Below, piece after piece: positions 44,403-53,236 of a stretch of DNA of 64,000 bases. Positions within the stretch are counted from its first letter, which is position 1. Each line of letters opens with the position of its first letter. Under the pieces are notes generated by a model. It was not told where the DNA came from. It worked only from the letters and a program-made list of their open reading frames with translations, and did not search any database. A program made the position numbers and the translations under genes. The stretch comes from Fidelibacterota bacterium (GTDB taxonomy: Bacteria > Pseudomonadota > Alphaproteobacteria > Rhodospirillales > Rhodospirillaceae), in contig CANJRX010000001.1 of assembly GCA_947476895.1 (NCBI GenBank), positions 248,865 to 312,864 of the forward strand, written 5' to 3'.

Positions 44403-45893
44403 ATGAGTAACCTCGCCGCCGACGATATGACCGCTCTGGCTACGCTGCTCGGCGGATTTGCCGGGCGGAGAATCCTTTGCGTCGGCGACGTCATGGTCGA
44501 TCGCTCGATCTATGGCGAGGTTAAACGCATTTCTCCTGAAGCCCCGGTACCCATCGTGCGCGTGGCGCGTGAGAGCGGCGAGCTGGGCGGTGCGGGCAAC
44601 GTGGTGCGTAACATCGCCGCATTAGGCGCGCGCTGCGCTTTCGTGACGGCTGTTGGTGATGATCGCGCCGGCCGCGAAGTCGTCAACATGCTGGCGCGCC
44701 TCACCAGCGTCGAGCCGTACTTGCGTGTATCCCGCCGCCGTGAAACCACAGTGAAGACCCGGTTCTTCAGCAATGACGGCCACCACCTCTTGCGTGCCGA
44801 CCGTGAAACAATTCTGTCTCTGTCGGCGGAAGGCGTCGCCGACCTCTCTCACTCGATTGCGGCGCAAATGAAAGACAGCGATGCGGTGATCCTCTCCGAT
44901 TACGGCAAAGGCGTTCTGAACGATGGCTTCGCGCAGGTCGTGATAGCCGCCGCGCGTAAAGCCGGCAAGCCCGTGATCGTTGATCCTAAGGGCAACGATT
45001 ATGCGCGTTATAAAGGCGCTACGATCATTACGCCGAACCGCACCGAGCTGGCCGAAGCGACAAACATGCCGGTAGACGGCGACGACGCAATTATCGCGGC
45101 CGCCAAAGCTTTACGTTCCACCATCGATGTTTTCGCGGTTCTCGTGACCCGCTCCGGCGAAGGCATGACGCTGGTCACCGCCGATGAAGCGCATCACTTG
45201 CCGGCCCAAACCCGCGAAGTGGCCGACGTCACCGGTGCTGGCGATACGGTGGTTGCGGCGCTCACGCTCGCGCTGGCATGCGGGGCCACGCCATTGGTTT
45301 CCGCGCACCTCGCCAACATCGCCGCCGGCATTGTCGTGAGCCGTCATGGCACAGCCGTGGCCTCGCCCGCCGATATTCTCGCTACCTTGCGTCAATCTGG
45401 TTTTGCAAATGCCGATCAGAAACTGGTCGACCGTACGGAGGCTGTGGGCCGCGTCATGGAATGGCGCCGCCAGGGCCTTAAGGTCGGCTTCACGAACGGT
45501 TGCTTCGACCTCTTACATCCCGGCCACGTATCGCTCCTGCGCCAAGCGCGCGGGGCCTGCGACCGCTTGGTCGTGGGTCTCAATAGCGATGCGTCGGTGA
45601 AACGCCTCAAGGGCGATGAGCGGCCCGTGCAAAACGAAAATGCGCGCGCGGCCGTCATGGCGTCGCTGTCGCCAGTCGATTTAATTGTCATTTTCGGCGA
45701 AGATACGCCTCTGGCGTTGATCGAGGCTTTGCGCCCCGACGTGCTGGTCAAAGGCGCTGACTACGCGCGCACGCAAGTCGTCGGTGGCGATCTGGTCGAA
45801 AGTTACGGCGGGCGTGTGGTATTAGCTGATCTGGTGGCGTCGCAGTCAACGACGGCGACCATTGCCGCCATGAAAACGGCGCGCAAAAGCTAA
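44403..45893 (+). CDS. hldE: Bifunctional heptose 7-phosphate kinase/heptose 1-phosphate adenylyltransferase
   Basis: HldE makes ADP-heptose for the LPS inner core. The ATG at 44403 gives 496 residues. The N-terminal PfkB-type kinase has LGGAGNVVRN (61-70) and GAGDT (278-282). The C-terminal adenylyltransferase has FTNGCFDLLHPGH with HPGH at 372-375. Both halves are complete. It is co-directional with the UDP-xylose synthase gene, suggesting a surface glycan transcript. The in-frame extension upstream lies inside that gene and is not used. Confidence 0.97.
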   Translation: MSNLAADDMTALATLLGGFAGRRILCVGDVMVDRSIYGEVKRISPEAPVPIVRVARESGELGGAGNVVRNIAALGARCAFVTAVGDDRAGREVVNMLARLTSVEPYLRVSRRRETTVKTRFFSNDGHHLLRADRETILSLSAEGVADLSHSIAAQMKDSDAVILSDYGKGVLNDGFAQVVIAAARKAGKPVIVDPKGNDYARYKGATIITPNRTELAEATNMPVDGDDAIIAAAKALRSTIDVFAVLVTRSGEGMTLVTADEAHHLPAQTREVADVTGAGDTVVAALTLALACGATPLVSAHLANIAAGIVVSRHGTAVASPADILATLRQSGFANADQKLVDRTEAVGRVMEWRRQGLKVGFTNGCFDLLHPGHVSLLRQARGACDRLVVGLNSDASVKRLKGDERPVQNENARAAVMASLSPVDLIVIFGEDTPLALIEALRPDVLVKGADYARTQVVGGDLVESYGGRVVLADLVASQSTTATIAAMKTARKS

Positions 45894-45919
45894 GACGGAA
45901 CAGGGCGAGGCGGGAAAAC

Positions 45920-46345
45920 ATGACGCGACTTCATCATCTTGCTCTCGGTTTAGTGCTCGTGCTCGCGGGGTGTGAGCACAACGAAAAAACGTTCCCGAAT
46001 TTCCAATTCACCGGCAAAGTGCCGATGCTTGATAGCCTCAGCGAAAGCGTCGGCGGCCGCATTGACGAAGCCATGCAGGAACGCCCCGCAAAAATCCGCT
46101 TGCCGGTGTTACCGGAAATGCTGGTGGGCTGCCGCGGCCATGTTTTGGTTCCGGCGCTCGGGATGCGGCTTGTCGAACGTGGGAAAGAACCACCGTCGCA
46201 AGGCCAGTTTATACGTGAAGAGCGTTTGACGCCGCCCTACCGCGTCATTCCCTACGGCGCGCGCGTCAGCATGGAACAGAGTCCGCAGCGCTTAAGCGTA
46301 GAGCTTGATCAACGCGCCCGTATCATCGGCCTTTACTGCGGCTAA
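45920..46345 (+). CDS. Small lipoprotein with I78-like inhibitor domain
   Basis: A 141-residue protein with a short lipoprotein signal ending LVLAGC (Cys18). Its C-terminal part (about 75-141) shows the pattern of I78 peptidase inhibitors: a cysteine before HVLVPALGM, then YRVIPYGARVSMEQSPQRLS, and a closing LYCG, with the two cysteines likely bonded. The region between signal and domain is unrecognised. Periplasmic protease inhibition is inferred from the family. It may be the third gene of the hldE transcript and converges on mmcB with four bases between. Confidence 0.68.
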   Translation: MTRLHHLALGLVLVLAGCEHNEKTFPNFQFTGKVPMLDSLSESVGGRIDEAMQERPAKIRLPVLPEMLVGCRGHVLVPALGMRLVERGKEPPSQGQFIREERLTPPYRVIPYGARVSMEQSPQRLSVELDQRARIIGLYCG

Positions 46346-46349
46346 AAAT

Positions 46350-46868
46350 CTAAAGTCTCGGATCAATCACCGCATTCAGACGCTGCCCGGCGGCGAGCGC
46401 AAACCGCAAGGTCATGGCTTTGCGCCGCGCGGCGTGCAGCGGATGATGGGGGGCTTCGCGTAACACTGTCGCGGCATGGGCGTCGGCCATGATCACGCCG
46501 CAGGTTACAGGCAAGATCTCCCACGGAAAATGCGGCGGCACGGCGAAGGAAAAGCCATCGCAATAGGGCACGTACTCCAGCCACTTGGCATCGCCCCGAA
46601 AATCATCGGGCGTGCTTTTGACTTCGACCATCAGAATGGTGCCGGCGGTATTGAGAGCCACGACATCGGCGCGTCGGCCGTTGCCCAGCTTGAACTCGGT
46701 CAGGCTCGCGAATCCCTGATCCTCGAACCAACGGCCAACCCCGCGGGTGACGGCCGCCGTAACGGCTGCGGGGACCGCGCGCACTTGGGCGGCCCGGCGG
46801 GACTTTGGGGTGGTGAAGGGGGGCGTAAATGCCCGCTTGAAAGGTGGATCGGAATTAAACATGTTCAT
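46350..46868 (-). CDS. mmcB: MmcB family DNA repair protein
   Basis: The 172-residue protein matches the MmcB family, SOS-linked repair nucleases described in Caulobacter for mitomycin C damage. The PD-(D/E)xK nuclease core is visible: Glu58 in TEFKLGNGRRADVV, Asp68, and Glu82-Lys84 in LMVEVKSTPDDF. The N-terminal 40 residues vary. No SOS box is evident in the 141-base gap to the divergent panD, so SOS control cannot be confirmed. Confidence 0.9.
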   Translation of the reverse strand: MNMFNSDPPFKRAFTPPFTTPKSRRAAQVRAVPAAVTAAVTRGVGRWFEDQGFASLTEFKLGNGRRADVVALNTAGTILMVEVKSTPDDFRGDAKWLEYVPYCDGFSFAVPPHFPWEILPVTCGVIMADAHAATVLREAPHHPLHAARRKAMTLRFALAAGQRLNAVIDPRL

Positions 46869-47009
46869 CGTATGTTCCCCTCCACCTCACTCTAATACCC
46901 GTCCGTCATCCGGTGCAAGACAGGTATGCAAAGGCTTGTTCCGGCTTTATTTTTCCGCTGAACGCAGTATGGTGGCGCGCTTTTCGTGAGGGATATTCAA
47001 GGGTCACAC

Positions 47010-47549
47010 GTGGTCAAAGTCATCCGGGCAAAGCTCCACGGGCTAAGGGTCACTGGCGCCGATCTGCATTACCACGGCTCCATCACCCTCGATCCCGATC
47101 ACGCCGAAGCGGCGGGCCTGTACCCGACGGAATTTGTCGACATCTGGAATAAGAATTCCGGCGCGCGGCTTTCCACTTACATCATTTACGGCGCGCCCGG
47201 CTCGCGCTGCTGCATCTTGAACGGCGCGGCTTCGCGCACCTGTCAGGTGGGCGACGAGTTGATCATTGCTGCGTCCGCCGATATCACGCCGCCCGAACTT
47301 TACGCGCTGAAGCCTCGCATCCTCACGTTCACGCCCATGAACGAAATCGACCAAGTGCTGTATTACGAGGTCTTCAAAAGCCCCGCGCGCGAATTCGATT
47401 TCCGCATTGTCGATACCAAGGCCAACCGCCCCGCCAGCGCGCACAATTACGCCAACGTCGATGTACGTGCGATCCGCGCCGACCTGAAGGACAAGGGCTT
47501 GGCCGACACCGAGATCGACGCTTTCGTTCAGAAATTCCTCGCGCGTTAA
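47010..47549 (+). CDS. panD: Aspartate 1-decarboxylase (PanD-type) with C-terminal extension
   Basis: From the GTG at 47010, six bases after AAGGG, there are 179 residues. The first about 115 match PanD, the pyruvoyl enzyme making beta-alanine for pantothenate: HYHGS with self-cleavage between Gly23 and Ser24, DIWNKNSGARLSTY with the active-site Arg and Tyr, and ILNGAASRTCQVGDELII. The C-terminal about 60 residues (for example REFDFRIVDTKANRP) are not in typical PanD of about 126 residues. No panB or panC is adjacent. A GTG at 46986 is a weaker start. Confidence 0.87.
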   Translation: MVKVIRAKLHGLRVTGADLHYHGSITLDPDHAEAAGLYPTEFVDIWNKNSGARLSTYIIYGAPGSRCCILNGAASRTCQVGDELIIAASADITPPELYALKPRILTFTPMNEIDQVLYYEVFKSPAREFDFRIVDTKANRPASAHNYANVDVRAIRADLKDKGLADTEIDAFVQKFLAR

Positions 47550-47585
47550 CACCTTCGTCTCGCAGCCGGTGTTAGATTCGGGGTC

Positions 47586-48176
47586 ATGTCGACACTCGTA
47601 AACCTCAATCCACTGGCGCTGCCGCTCACTACGCGGCGGTTGATCATTCGCGACTACGCCGCGACCGATGCCGCTGCGGTGCTGGCTTACACGCAAGATC
47701 CCGCCTACTGGCAGCATCAACGCGCCGAAGCGCCGACCGCAGGGCAAATCGAAACGCTGATGCAGTGGGTGGTGCAGGAGCAATCCATCGCGCCCCGCGT
47801 GACCTACTATCTCGCGGCCACACGCAAAGACACCGGCGAGATCATTGGTGAAGGCGTGCTCAAGGTCGTCAATCCCGCAGAGCGTCAGGGCGAGATCGGC
47901 TTTGGTGTCGCCGCCAAATATTGGAAGCAGGGTTACGGCAATGAAATCGCCACGGCGGTGCTTGAGGCCGGCTTCCAGCATTTCAAGCTGCACCGGGTCG
48001 CCGCACTCTGTGCGCCCGATAACAAAGGCTCTATCCGCATCATGCAAAAACTCGGCATGGCCCGCGAAGGGCTTTTGCGCGATATACACTTCGCGCGCGG
48101 CAAATGGTGGAGCACGTTGATCTACGGCATCCTCGATCAGGAATACGCCAAGATCAAAGTGGTGAAAAAAGCCTAA
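47586..48176 (+). CDS. GNAT acetyltransferase, RimJ/RimL type
   Basis: A 196-residue GCN5-related acetyltransferase. The RimJ/L pattern is present: LTTRRLIIRDYAATDAAAV, GEIGFGVAAKYWKQGYGNEI (acetyl-CoA loop) and HRVAALCAPDNKGSIRIMQK. The substrate could be ribosomal protein, a small molecule or an antibiotic; nothing here decides. It converges on the flavin oxidoreductase gene with three bases between. Confidence 0.9.
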   Translation: MSTLVNLNPLALPLTTRRLIIRDYAATDAAAVLAYTQDPAYWQHQRAEAPTAGQIETLMQWVVQEQSIAPRVTYYLAATRKDTGEIIGEGVLKVVNPAERQGEIGFGVAAKYWKQGYGNEIATAVLEAGFQHFKLHRVAALCAPDNKGSIRIMQKLGMAREGLLRDIHFARGKWWSTLIYGILDQEYAKIKVVKKA

Positions 48177-48179
48177 GCT

Positions 48180-49583
48180 TTACCAGCCTGTGGTGATGCG
48201 CTCGACCAGCTGCTTCACGCTCGGCACGAAGCCGTTTTTGTACCAGGGGTCCTGGCTGAAGCGGTACGCATTGTGCCCGGCGAACATCAGTTCCGAATCA
48301 ATGCTGCCGTCATGGGCAATGTTTTGCAGGGTCTTCTGAATGCAGAAGCTGCGCGGATCGGCCTTGCGCCCCGTCGAGCCTTCTTCGTTCTGCGACCAGT
48401 TCGAGAAGGCGCAGGCCGACAGGCAGCCCATGCAGGCGATCTGGTCGGTGCGAATTTCTTCGGCTTCCGCGGGCGTCACGAAAATCAGCGTCGAGTCCGG
48501 CGTCTTCAGGTTTTCAGTGAAGCCGTGATCCATCCAGCTTTGCGCGCGGAATTTGTCGGCGGCGTTAACATAAACTTCGCGCTTGCGCGCGCCAATGTTG
48601 AGCGCAGTTTCGTGCGCACCCACGACGGGTTCCGGTGTGAAAGGAATTTGGCGCTCGCTGCGATGCTCAAGGTTTTCGAGAAACGCATTGCGCACCGCCG
48701 ATGAATAAAAGCCCGTCGGGCTAAAGCGCTGCAAATTCACATCGCCCGGCTGCAAATCCACCAGCCGTGTTTTCCAAGCCGATGAAATGGGGCTTTCTTT
48801 GGTCAGTAGCGGACGCGTGCCGAACTGGAAGGCCACGGGTCCGATTTCGGGATTGTCGAGCCAATGCTCCCACTCGGACAGCCACCACACACCGCCCGCC
48901 ATGATGATAGGGGTGTTGTTCAAGCCGGCTTCGTTCATCACCTGACGCAAAGCGACGACGCGGGGATACGGATCTTCCGGTTTGCGTGGATCTTCGGAAT
49001 TCGAAAGGCCGTTGTGACCGCCGGCGAGCCAGGGATCTTCATAAACCACGCCGCCCAGAAGATCGGCGAACTTGTGATAAGCGCGTTTCCACAGCGCGCG
49101 GAAAGCGCGGCCCGAGGAAATGATCGGGTAATAGTGAATGCGGTAGTGCGCCGCGATCTCGGCCAACTTATAGGGCATGCCCGCGCCGCAGGTGACGCCC
49201 TGGATGATGCCTTTGCATTTATCCATCACGCCTTCGAGCACACGCTCGGCGCCGCCCATCTCCCAAAGGATATTGATGTGCAGGCGGCCTTGGTTGCCGC
49301 GGGTCTCATGGGCGATACGTGCCTGGGTGATGCCGCCTTCGATGGCGTACTTCACCAATTCTTCGTGGCGCTCAAGACGCGTACGGCCGCGATAGATTTG
49401 CGGGATGACATTTCCAGCGCTGTCGTAAGAGTCGGCGTTGACGCCGGAGAACGTTCCGATCCCACCGGCTGCGGCCCACGATCCCGACGATAGGCCGTTG
49501 GAAACGGCAACGCCTTTGCCGCCCTCGACGATGGGCAACACTTCCTGGCCGGCAATAACGATGGGGTTAAGCGCTTTCAACAC
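48180..49583 (-). CDS. Nitronate monooxygenase-like flavin oxidoreductase with C-terminal Cys motif
   Basis: A GTG at 49583 gives 467 residues starting MLKALNPIVIAGQEVLPIVEG in part, a family-like N-terminus. The FMN barrel shows GGKGVAVSNG, HINILWEMGGAERVLEG, VTCGAGMP, PIIMAGGVWWLSEW and FQFGTRPLLT. The C-terminal region carries CMGCLSAC (Cys384, 387, 391) and Cys414 in SFCIQ, four cysteines that could hold an iron-sulfur cluster or metal. True nitronate monooxygenases lack this. Substrate unknown. The open frame extends to a TTG at 49676 with no ribosome site. Confidence 0.82.
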   Translation of the reverse strand: MLKALNPIVIAGQEVLPIVEGGKGVAVSNGLSSGSWAAAGGIGTFSGVNADSYDSAGNVIPQIYRGRTRLERHEELVKYAIEGGITQARIAHETRGNQGRLHINILWEMGGAERVLEGVMDKCKGIIQGVTCGAGMPYKLAEIAAHYRIHYYPIISSGRAFRALWKRAYHKFADLLGGVVYEDPWLAGGHNGLSNSEDPRKPEDPYPRVVALRQVMNEAGLNNTPIIMAGGVWWLSEWEHWLDNPEIGPVAFQFGTRPLLTKESPISSAWKTRLVDLQPGDVNLQRFSPTGFYSSAVRNAFLENLEHRSERQIPFTPEPVVGAHETALNIGARKREVYVNAADKFRAQSWMDHGFTENLKTPDSTLIFVTPAEAEEIRTDQIACMGCLSACAFSNWSQNEEGSTGRKADPRSFCIQKTLQNIAHDGSIDSELMFAGHNAYRFSQDPWYKNGFVPSVKQLVERITTGW

Positions 49584-49723
49584 TGTGCCTTCGATGTAGG
49601 AGCTAAGGCTCAGAAAACCAAGCCCCCGGCGTGTCGCGCCCGCAATATAGGGGGCGTATGTGTCTGAACCAAGCAAACTCGGGCAACCGGCACCAAATTT
49701 ACCAATAACGCTCTGATATTACT

Positions 49724-50464
49724 CTATTTTCTATCAAAAATCTTTAACATCTCACCGGGAATGTCGGTAAAAATCGCGTCAACGCCCCAGCCGAACAACG
49801 TTTCGGCCCGCGCGGCCTCGTTGACCGTATAAGCCATCACCGCATAACCCGCCCCACGCACTTCCATCACCTGCTCTCGGGTCAGGTGTTTTTGATTGGC
49901 GTTGAGGCTCATCGCGCCCAGGGATTTTCCAAGCTCGTCCCAATCTTCTGGTAGGTGGTCGAACAACATGGCGCGCGGCCAGGCGGGCAAAATCTCTTTC
50001 GCAGCCGCCACGGCCTGGCGCGAGAAACTTGAAATCACCGGCGGCGGCAAATCAGCGGGCCAGCACGCGGCGGCGATGGGCAAGGCGATCTCGGCAAGCG
50101 CCACTTCGCGGCCCGGATCGGTTTTGAGTTCCATGTTGAAAGAAAGTCCAAGCGCCACAAACAACTCGAGCGCCTCTTCCAAGGTGGGAATCATCTCGCC
50201 GCGAAAAGCGGGCGCGAACCAACCGCCCGCGTCGAGCGCCTGCGTCGTTTCGAATAATGTTTCTGCTAACGGACCGCTCCCGTCGCTAGTGCGGTCCAGA
50301 TCGTCATCGTGGAAAATCACGACCCGATTGTCGGCCGTCAAGGCCGCATCGAACTCTACCCATTTTGCACCCTCCGTGGCCGCCTGACGGAACGACGCCA
50401 GAGTATTCTCTGGCGCCGCCCGTGGGCTGCCACGGTGAGCAATAATGCGTGGAAACGTAACCAC
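49724..50464 (-). CDS. ugpQ: Glycerophosphodiester phosphodiesterase
   Basis: A 246-residue GDPD enzyme releasing glycerol 3-phosphate from deacylated phospholipids. Signature residues are His10-Arg11 and Glu19-Asn20-Thr21 in AHRGSPRAAPENTLASF, EFDA, and FHDDDLDRTSDGSG. There is no signal peptide, so it is the cytoplasmic UgpQ type. It starts 14 bases after pnp on the same strand and may be its read-through partner. Confidence 0.92.
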   Translation of the reverse strand: MVTFPRIIAHRGSPRAAPENTLASFRQAATEGAKWVEFDAALTADNRVVIFHDDDLDRTSDGSGPLAETLFETTQALDAGGWFAPAFRGEMIPTLEEALELFVALGLSFNMELKTDPGREVALAEIALPIAAACWPADLPPPVISSFSRQAVAAAKEILPAWPRAMLFDHLPEDWDELGKSLGAMSLNANQKHLTREQVMEVRGAGYAVMAYTVNEAARAETLFGWGVDAIFTDIPGEMLKIFDRK

Positions 50465-50478
50465 GTTAGCGTGCCAGA

Positions 50479-52605
50479 TTATGTGGCAGGCGCTTCGGTG
50501 GACTCAACTTCTTTACCGGTGGTCTGATCGACGCGCTTCATCGACAGCTTAACCTTGCCGCGATCGTCGACGCCCAGGCACTTCACATATACGGTCTCGC
50601 CTTCCTTCACGACATCGCCAACTTGGGCGACGCGCTTCGACGCGAGTTCCGAGATGTGCACAAGACCGTCGCGCTTGCCGAGGAAGTTCACGAAAGCGCC
50701 GAAGTCCATGATTTTCACCACGGTGCCTTTGTAGATCACGCCCAGTTCCGGTTCCGCGACGATGTCACGGATACGGCGCACGGCTTCTTCCATCATTTCC
50801 TGATCGGCTGAGGCGACGCGCACGGTGCCGTCGTCTTCGATGTCGATCTTGGTGCCGGTGGACTCTTGCAGTTCGCGGATGACTTTGCCGCCGGTGCCGA
50901 TGATTTCGCGGATCTTGTCTTTCGGCACGTTCAGGGTGGTGATGCGCGGCGCGTGCTGCGCGACGGAATCACGGGCGCCCGTCATGGCTTTGGCCATTTC
51001 GCCGAGGATATGCAGGCGGCCGTCGCGCGCTTGGCGCAGGGCGATCTCCATGATCTCGGAGGTGATGGACGTGATTTTGATGTCCATCTGCAGCGAGGTC
51101 ACGCCGGCTTCGGTGCCGGCCACTTTGAAGTCCATGTCGCCCAAGTGATCTTCATCACCCAGGATGTCCGACAGAACGGCGAAGTCGTTGCCTTCTTTGA
51201 TCAGACCCATGGCGATACCGGCGACGGGACGAATGAGCGGGACGCCGGCATCCATCAGCGCCAATGAGCCGCCGCAAACGGTGGCCATCGACGACGAGCC
51301 GTTGGATTCGGTGATTTCTGAAACCAGGCGCAGCGTGTAGGGAAACGCGTCTTTGCCGGGGATCAAGGGATGCAGCGCGCGCCAGGCGAGCTTGCCGTGG
51401 CCGATTTCGCGGCGGCCCGGGCTGCCCATGCGGCCAGCTTCACCCACTGAATAGGGGGGGAAGTTGTAGTGCAGCATGAAGTTCTGGCGGTATTCGCCTT
51501 CCAGGGCGTCGATGATCTGTTCGTCCTGACCGGTGCCGAGCGTGGTGGTGACCAGCGCCTGGGTTTCACCGCGGGTGAACAGGGCTGAGCCATGGGTACG
51601 CGGCAGAACGCCGACTTCGATTTCAATCTGGCGCACGGTCTTGGTGTCGCGGCCATCGATACGCACGCCGGTCTTCAAGATGTTGCCGCGCACGACGTCG
51701 GCTTCCATGTGCTTGAAGATTCCGCCGGCAACAGCCACTTCCGCGGCATTGTCACCCAGGCTGGCGATAGCTTTCTTCTTTACGTCGCCGACGGCGGCGT
51801 AACGATCCTGCTTCACCTGGTTCTTGTATGCGGTCGACAGGTCGCCCGCGAAAGACGCAAGCTTGCTTTTAACCGTGGCGATTTCGGGCGCTTCCACCGG
51901 AATTTCGCGCGCGTCCTTCGCGCACGAGCGCGCGAGGTCGATGATCATCTGGATGACGGGCATCATCTGTTCGTGGCCGTACTTCACGGCGCCGAGCATG
52001 ATGTCTTCCGACAATTCCTTGGCTTCGGATTCAACCATCAGCACGCCTTCGCGTGTGGCGGCGAGCACGAGGTCGAGCGAGGTTTTATCGGTTTCGTCCA
52101 TCTTGGGGTTCAGTACGTATTGGCCGTCGACGTAGCCGACGCGCGCCGCACCGATGGGACCCAGGAACGGGATGCCGGAAATCGTCAGCGCCGCAGAAGC
52201 GCCGATCATGGCAATGACGTCGGGATCGTTCTTCAGATCGTGCGAGAGCACGGTGCAGACAACTTGCGTTTCGTTGCGGTAACCGGCGTGGAACAGCGGA
52301 CGGATCGGACGATCGATCAGGCGCGACGTCAGCACTTCCTTTTCCGTCGGGCGGCCTTCACGCTTGAAGAAGCCGCCGGGAATTTTGCCGGCTGCAAAAG
52401 TCTTTTCCTGATAGTTGACAGTCAGCGGGAAGAAATCGATGCCCGGCTTCGGCGACTTGGCGCCGACAGCGGTGCACAGCACCGTGGTTTCGCCGTAGGT
52501 GGCCAGCACCGCGCCATCAGCCTGACGCGCGATCTTGCCGGTTTCCAGGATCAGCTTACGGCCGCCCCATTCGATTTCTTTGCGTGTGACTTTGAACATA
52601 GACAT
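50479..52605 (-). CDS. pnp: Polynucleotide phosphorylase
   Basis: PNPase degrades RNA 3' to 5' with phosphate and is a core of the degradosome. The ATG at 52605, with GGAAG seven bases upstream, gives 708 residues. Two RNase PH-like domains (the second with [13 protein letters not shown]) are followed by a KH domain ([16 protein letters not shown]) and an S1 domain ([18 protein letters not shown]) at the C-terminus. The frame extends to 52662 but that part is leader sequence. Its 344 bp leader contains a long hairpin. Confidence 0.98.
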   Translation of the reverse strand: MSMFKVTRKEIEWGGRKLILETGKIARQADGAVLATYGETTVLCTAVGAKSPKPGIDFFPLTVNYQEKTFAAGKIPGGFFKREGRPTEKEVLTSRLIDRPIRPLFHAGYRNETQVVCTVLSHDLKNDPDVIAMIGASAALTISGIPFLGPIGAARVGYVDGQYVLNPKMDETDKTSLDLVLAATREGVLMVESEAKELSEDIMLGAVKYGHEQMMPVIQMIIDLARSCAKDAREIPVEAPEIATVKSKLASFAGDLSTAYKNQVKQDRYAAVGDVKKKAIASLGDNAAEVAVAGGIFKHMEADVVRGNILKTGVRIDGRDTKTVRQIEIEVGVLPRTHGSALFTRGETQALVTTTLGTGQDEQIIDALEGEYRQNFMLHYNFPPYSVGEAGRMGSPGRREIGHGKLAWRALHPLIPGKDAFPYTLRLVSEITESNGSSSMATVCGGSLALMDAGVPLIRPVAGIAMGLIKEGNDFAVLSDILGDEDHLGDMDFKVAGTEAGVTSLQMDIKITSITSEIMEIALRQARDGRLHILGEMAKAMTGARDSVAQHAPRITTLNVPKDKIREIIGTGGKVIRELQESTGTKIDIEDDGTVRVASADQEMMEEAVRRIRDIVAEPELGVIYKGTVVKIMDFGAFVNFLGKRDGLVHISELASKRVAQVGDVVKEGETVYVKCLGVDDRGKVKLSMKRVDQTTGKEVESTEAPAT

Positions 52606-52652
52606 ATGTGTTCTTCCTTTTCCTACCCCATGGACCGGCACCAAATTGTGCG

Positions 52653-52723
52653 CCCGGCTCACCGTTGGATGCCGCCATTTCTTTTCCAGGGCGGCGCATA
52701 CGGTCAGAGGCTAGCGAGCCGGG
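52653..52723 (-). promoter_or_regulatory. Long imperfect hairpin in the pnp leader
   Basis: On the minus strand three stacked helices can form: CCCGGCTC (52653-52660) with GAGCCGGG (52716-52723), ACCG (52661-52664) with CGGT (52701-52704), and GCCGCC (52671-52676) with GGCGGC (52690-52695), with bulges between. It lies 48 bases before the pnp start. In E. coli an RNase III-cut leader hairpin lets PNPase repress itself; the same role is inferred here. The remaining rpsO-pnp gap (52606-52949) also has TTGTCT-AA-AGACAA at 52894-52907. Confidence 0.55.
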
Positions 52724-52949
52724 ATTTCGATCCCCGCGCCCGGTCAAAGACCCGACGCTCCTCAAAGAATAAACGTGCCGCACCTGCGGCCCATTCGTAA
52801 CGCACGCTTTGGCGCGACCTCGCGCCTGGCGTGATAACAACGAATCTCTTAATCAAACACCGTTGCTGTTCGCAGAAGCGCCGAACGCGCCCGTTGTCTA
52901 AAGACAAGGACGTTCGACGTTCTCCACCAGTGTCTGAAACATTGCGTGC

Positions 52950-53219
52950 TTAGCGACGCAGGCCGAGACGGCTGATCAAACTGTCGTAGCGGCCTTCGTT
53001 CGTCACCTTGAGATAATCAAGCATGCGGCGACGTTGGCCGACCATGACCAGGAGACCACGGCGCGAGTGGTTGTCCTTGTTGTGGCCCTTCAAGTGCTCG
53101 GTCAGGTTTTTGATGCGTTCGCTGAGAACGGCCACCTGAACTTCCGGCGAACCGGTGTCATCCTTCTTGGTGGCATACTCTTGGATGAGCGCTTGTTTGC
53201 GCTCTGCTGAAATCGACAT
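52950..53219 (-). CDS. rpsO: 30S ribosomal protein S15
   Basis: S15 binds the central domain of 16S rRNA early in 30S assembly. The ATG at 53219 after AAGGAGTA gives 89 residues, the universal length, with [26 protein letters not shown] and RRRMLDYLK. It sits between truB (17 bases upstream) and pnp, the standard order. Confidence 0.98.
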   Translation of the reverse strand: MSISAERKQALIQEYATKKDDTGSPEVQVAVLSERIKNLTEHLKGHNKDNHSRRGLLVMVGQRRRMLDYLKVTNEGRYDSLISRLGLRR

Positions 53220-53236
53220 CGGGTACTCCTTAAATG

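Noticed and set aside
52716-52733. T-arm-like sequence GGGATTTCGATCCCC suggesting a tRNA
   Set aside because: No matching acceptor, D-arm or anticodon arm surrounds it, and the left part pairs in the pnp leader hairpin instead.
51592-52800. Open frame of 402 codons on the plus strand opposite pnp
   Set aside because: It is the complement of conserved PNPase codons and the leader hairpin; composition (His, Phe, Asp, Arg rich) is typical of antisense shadow frames.
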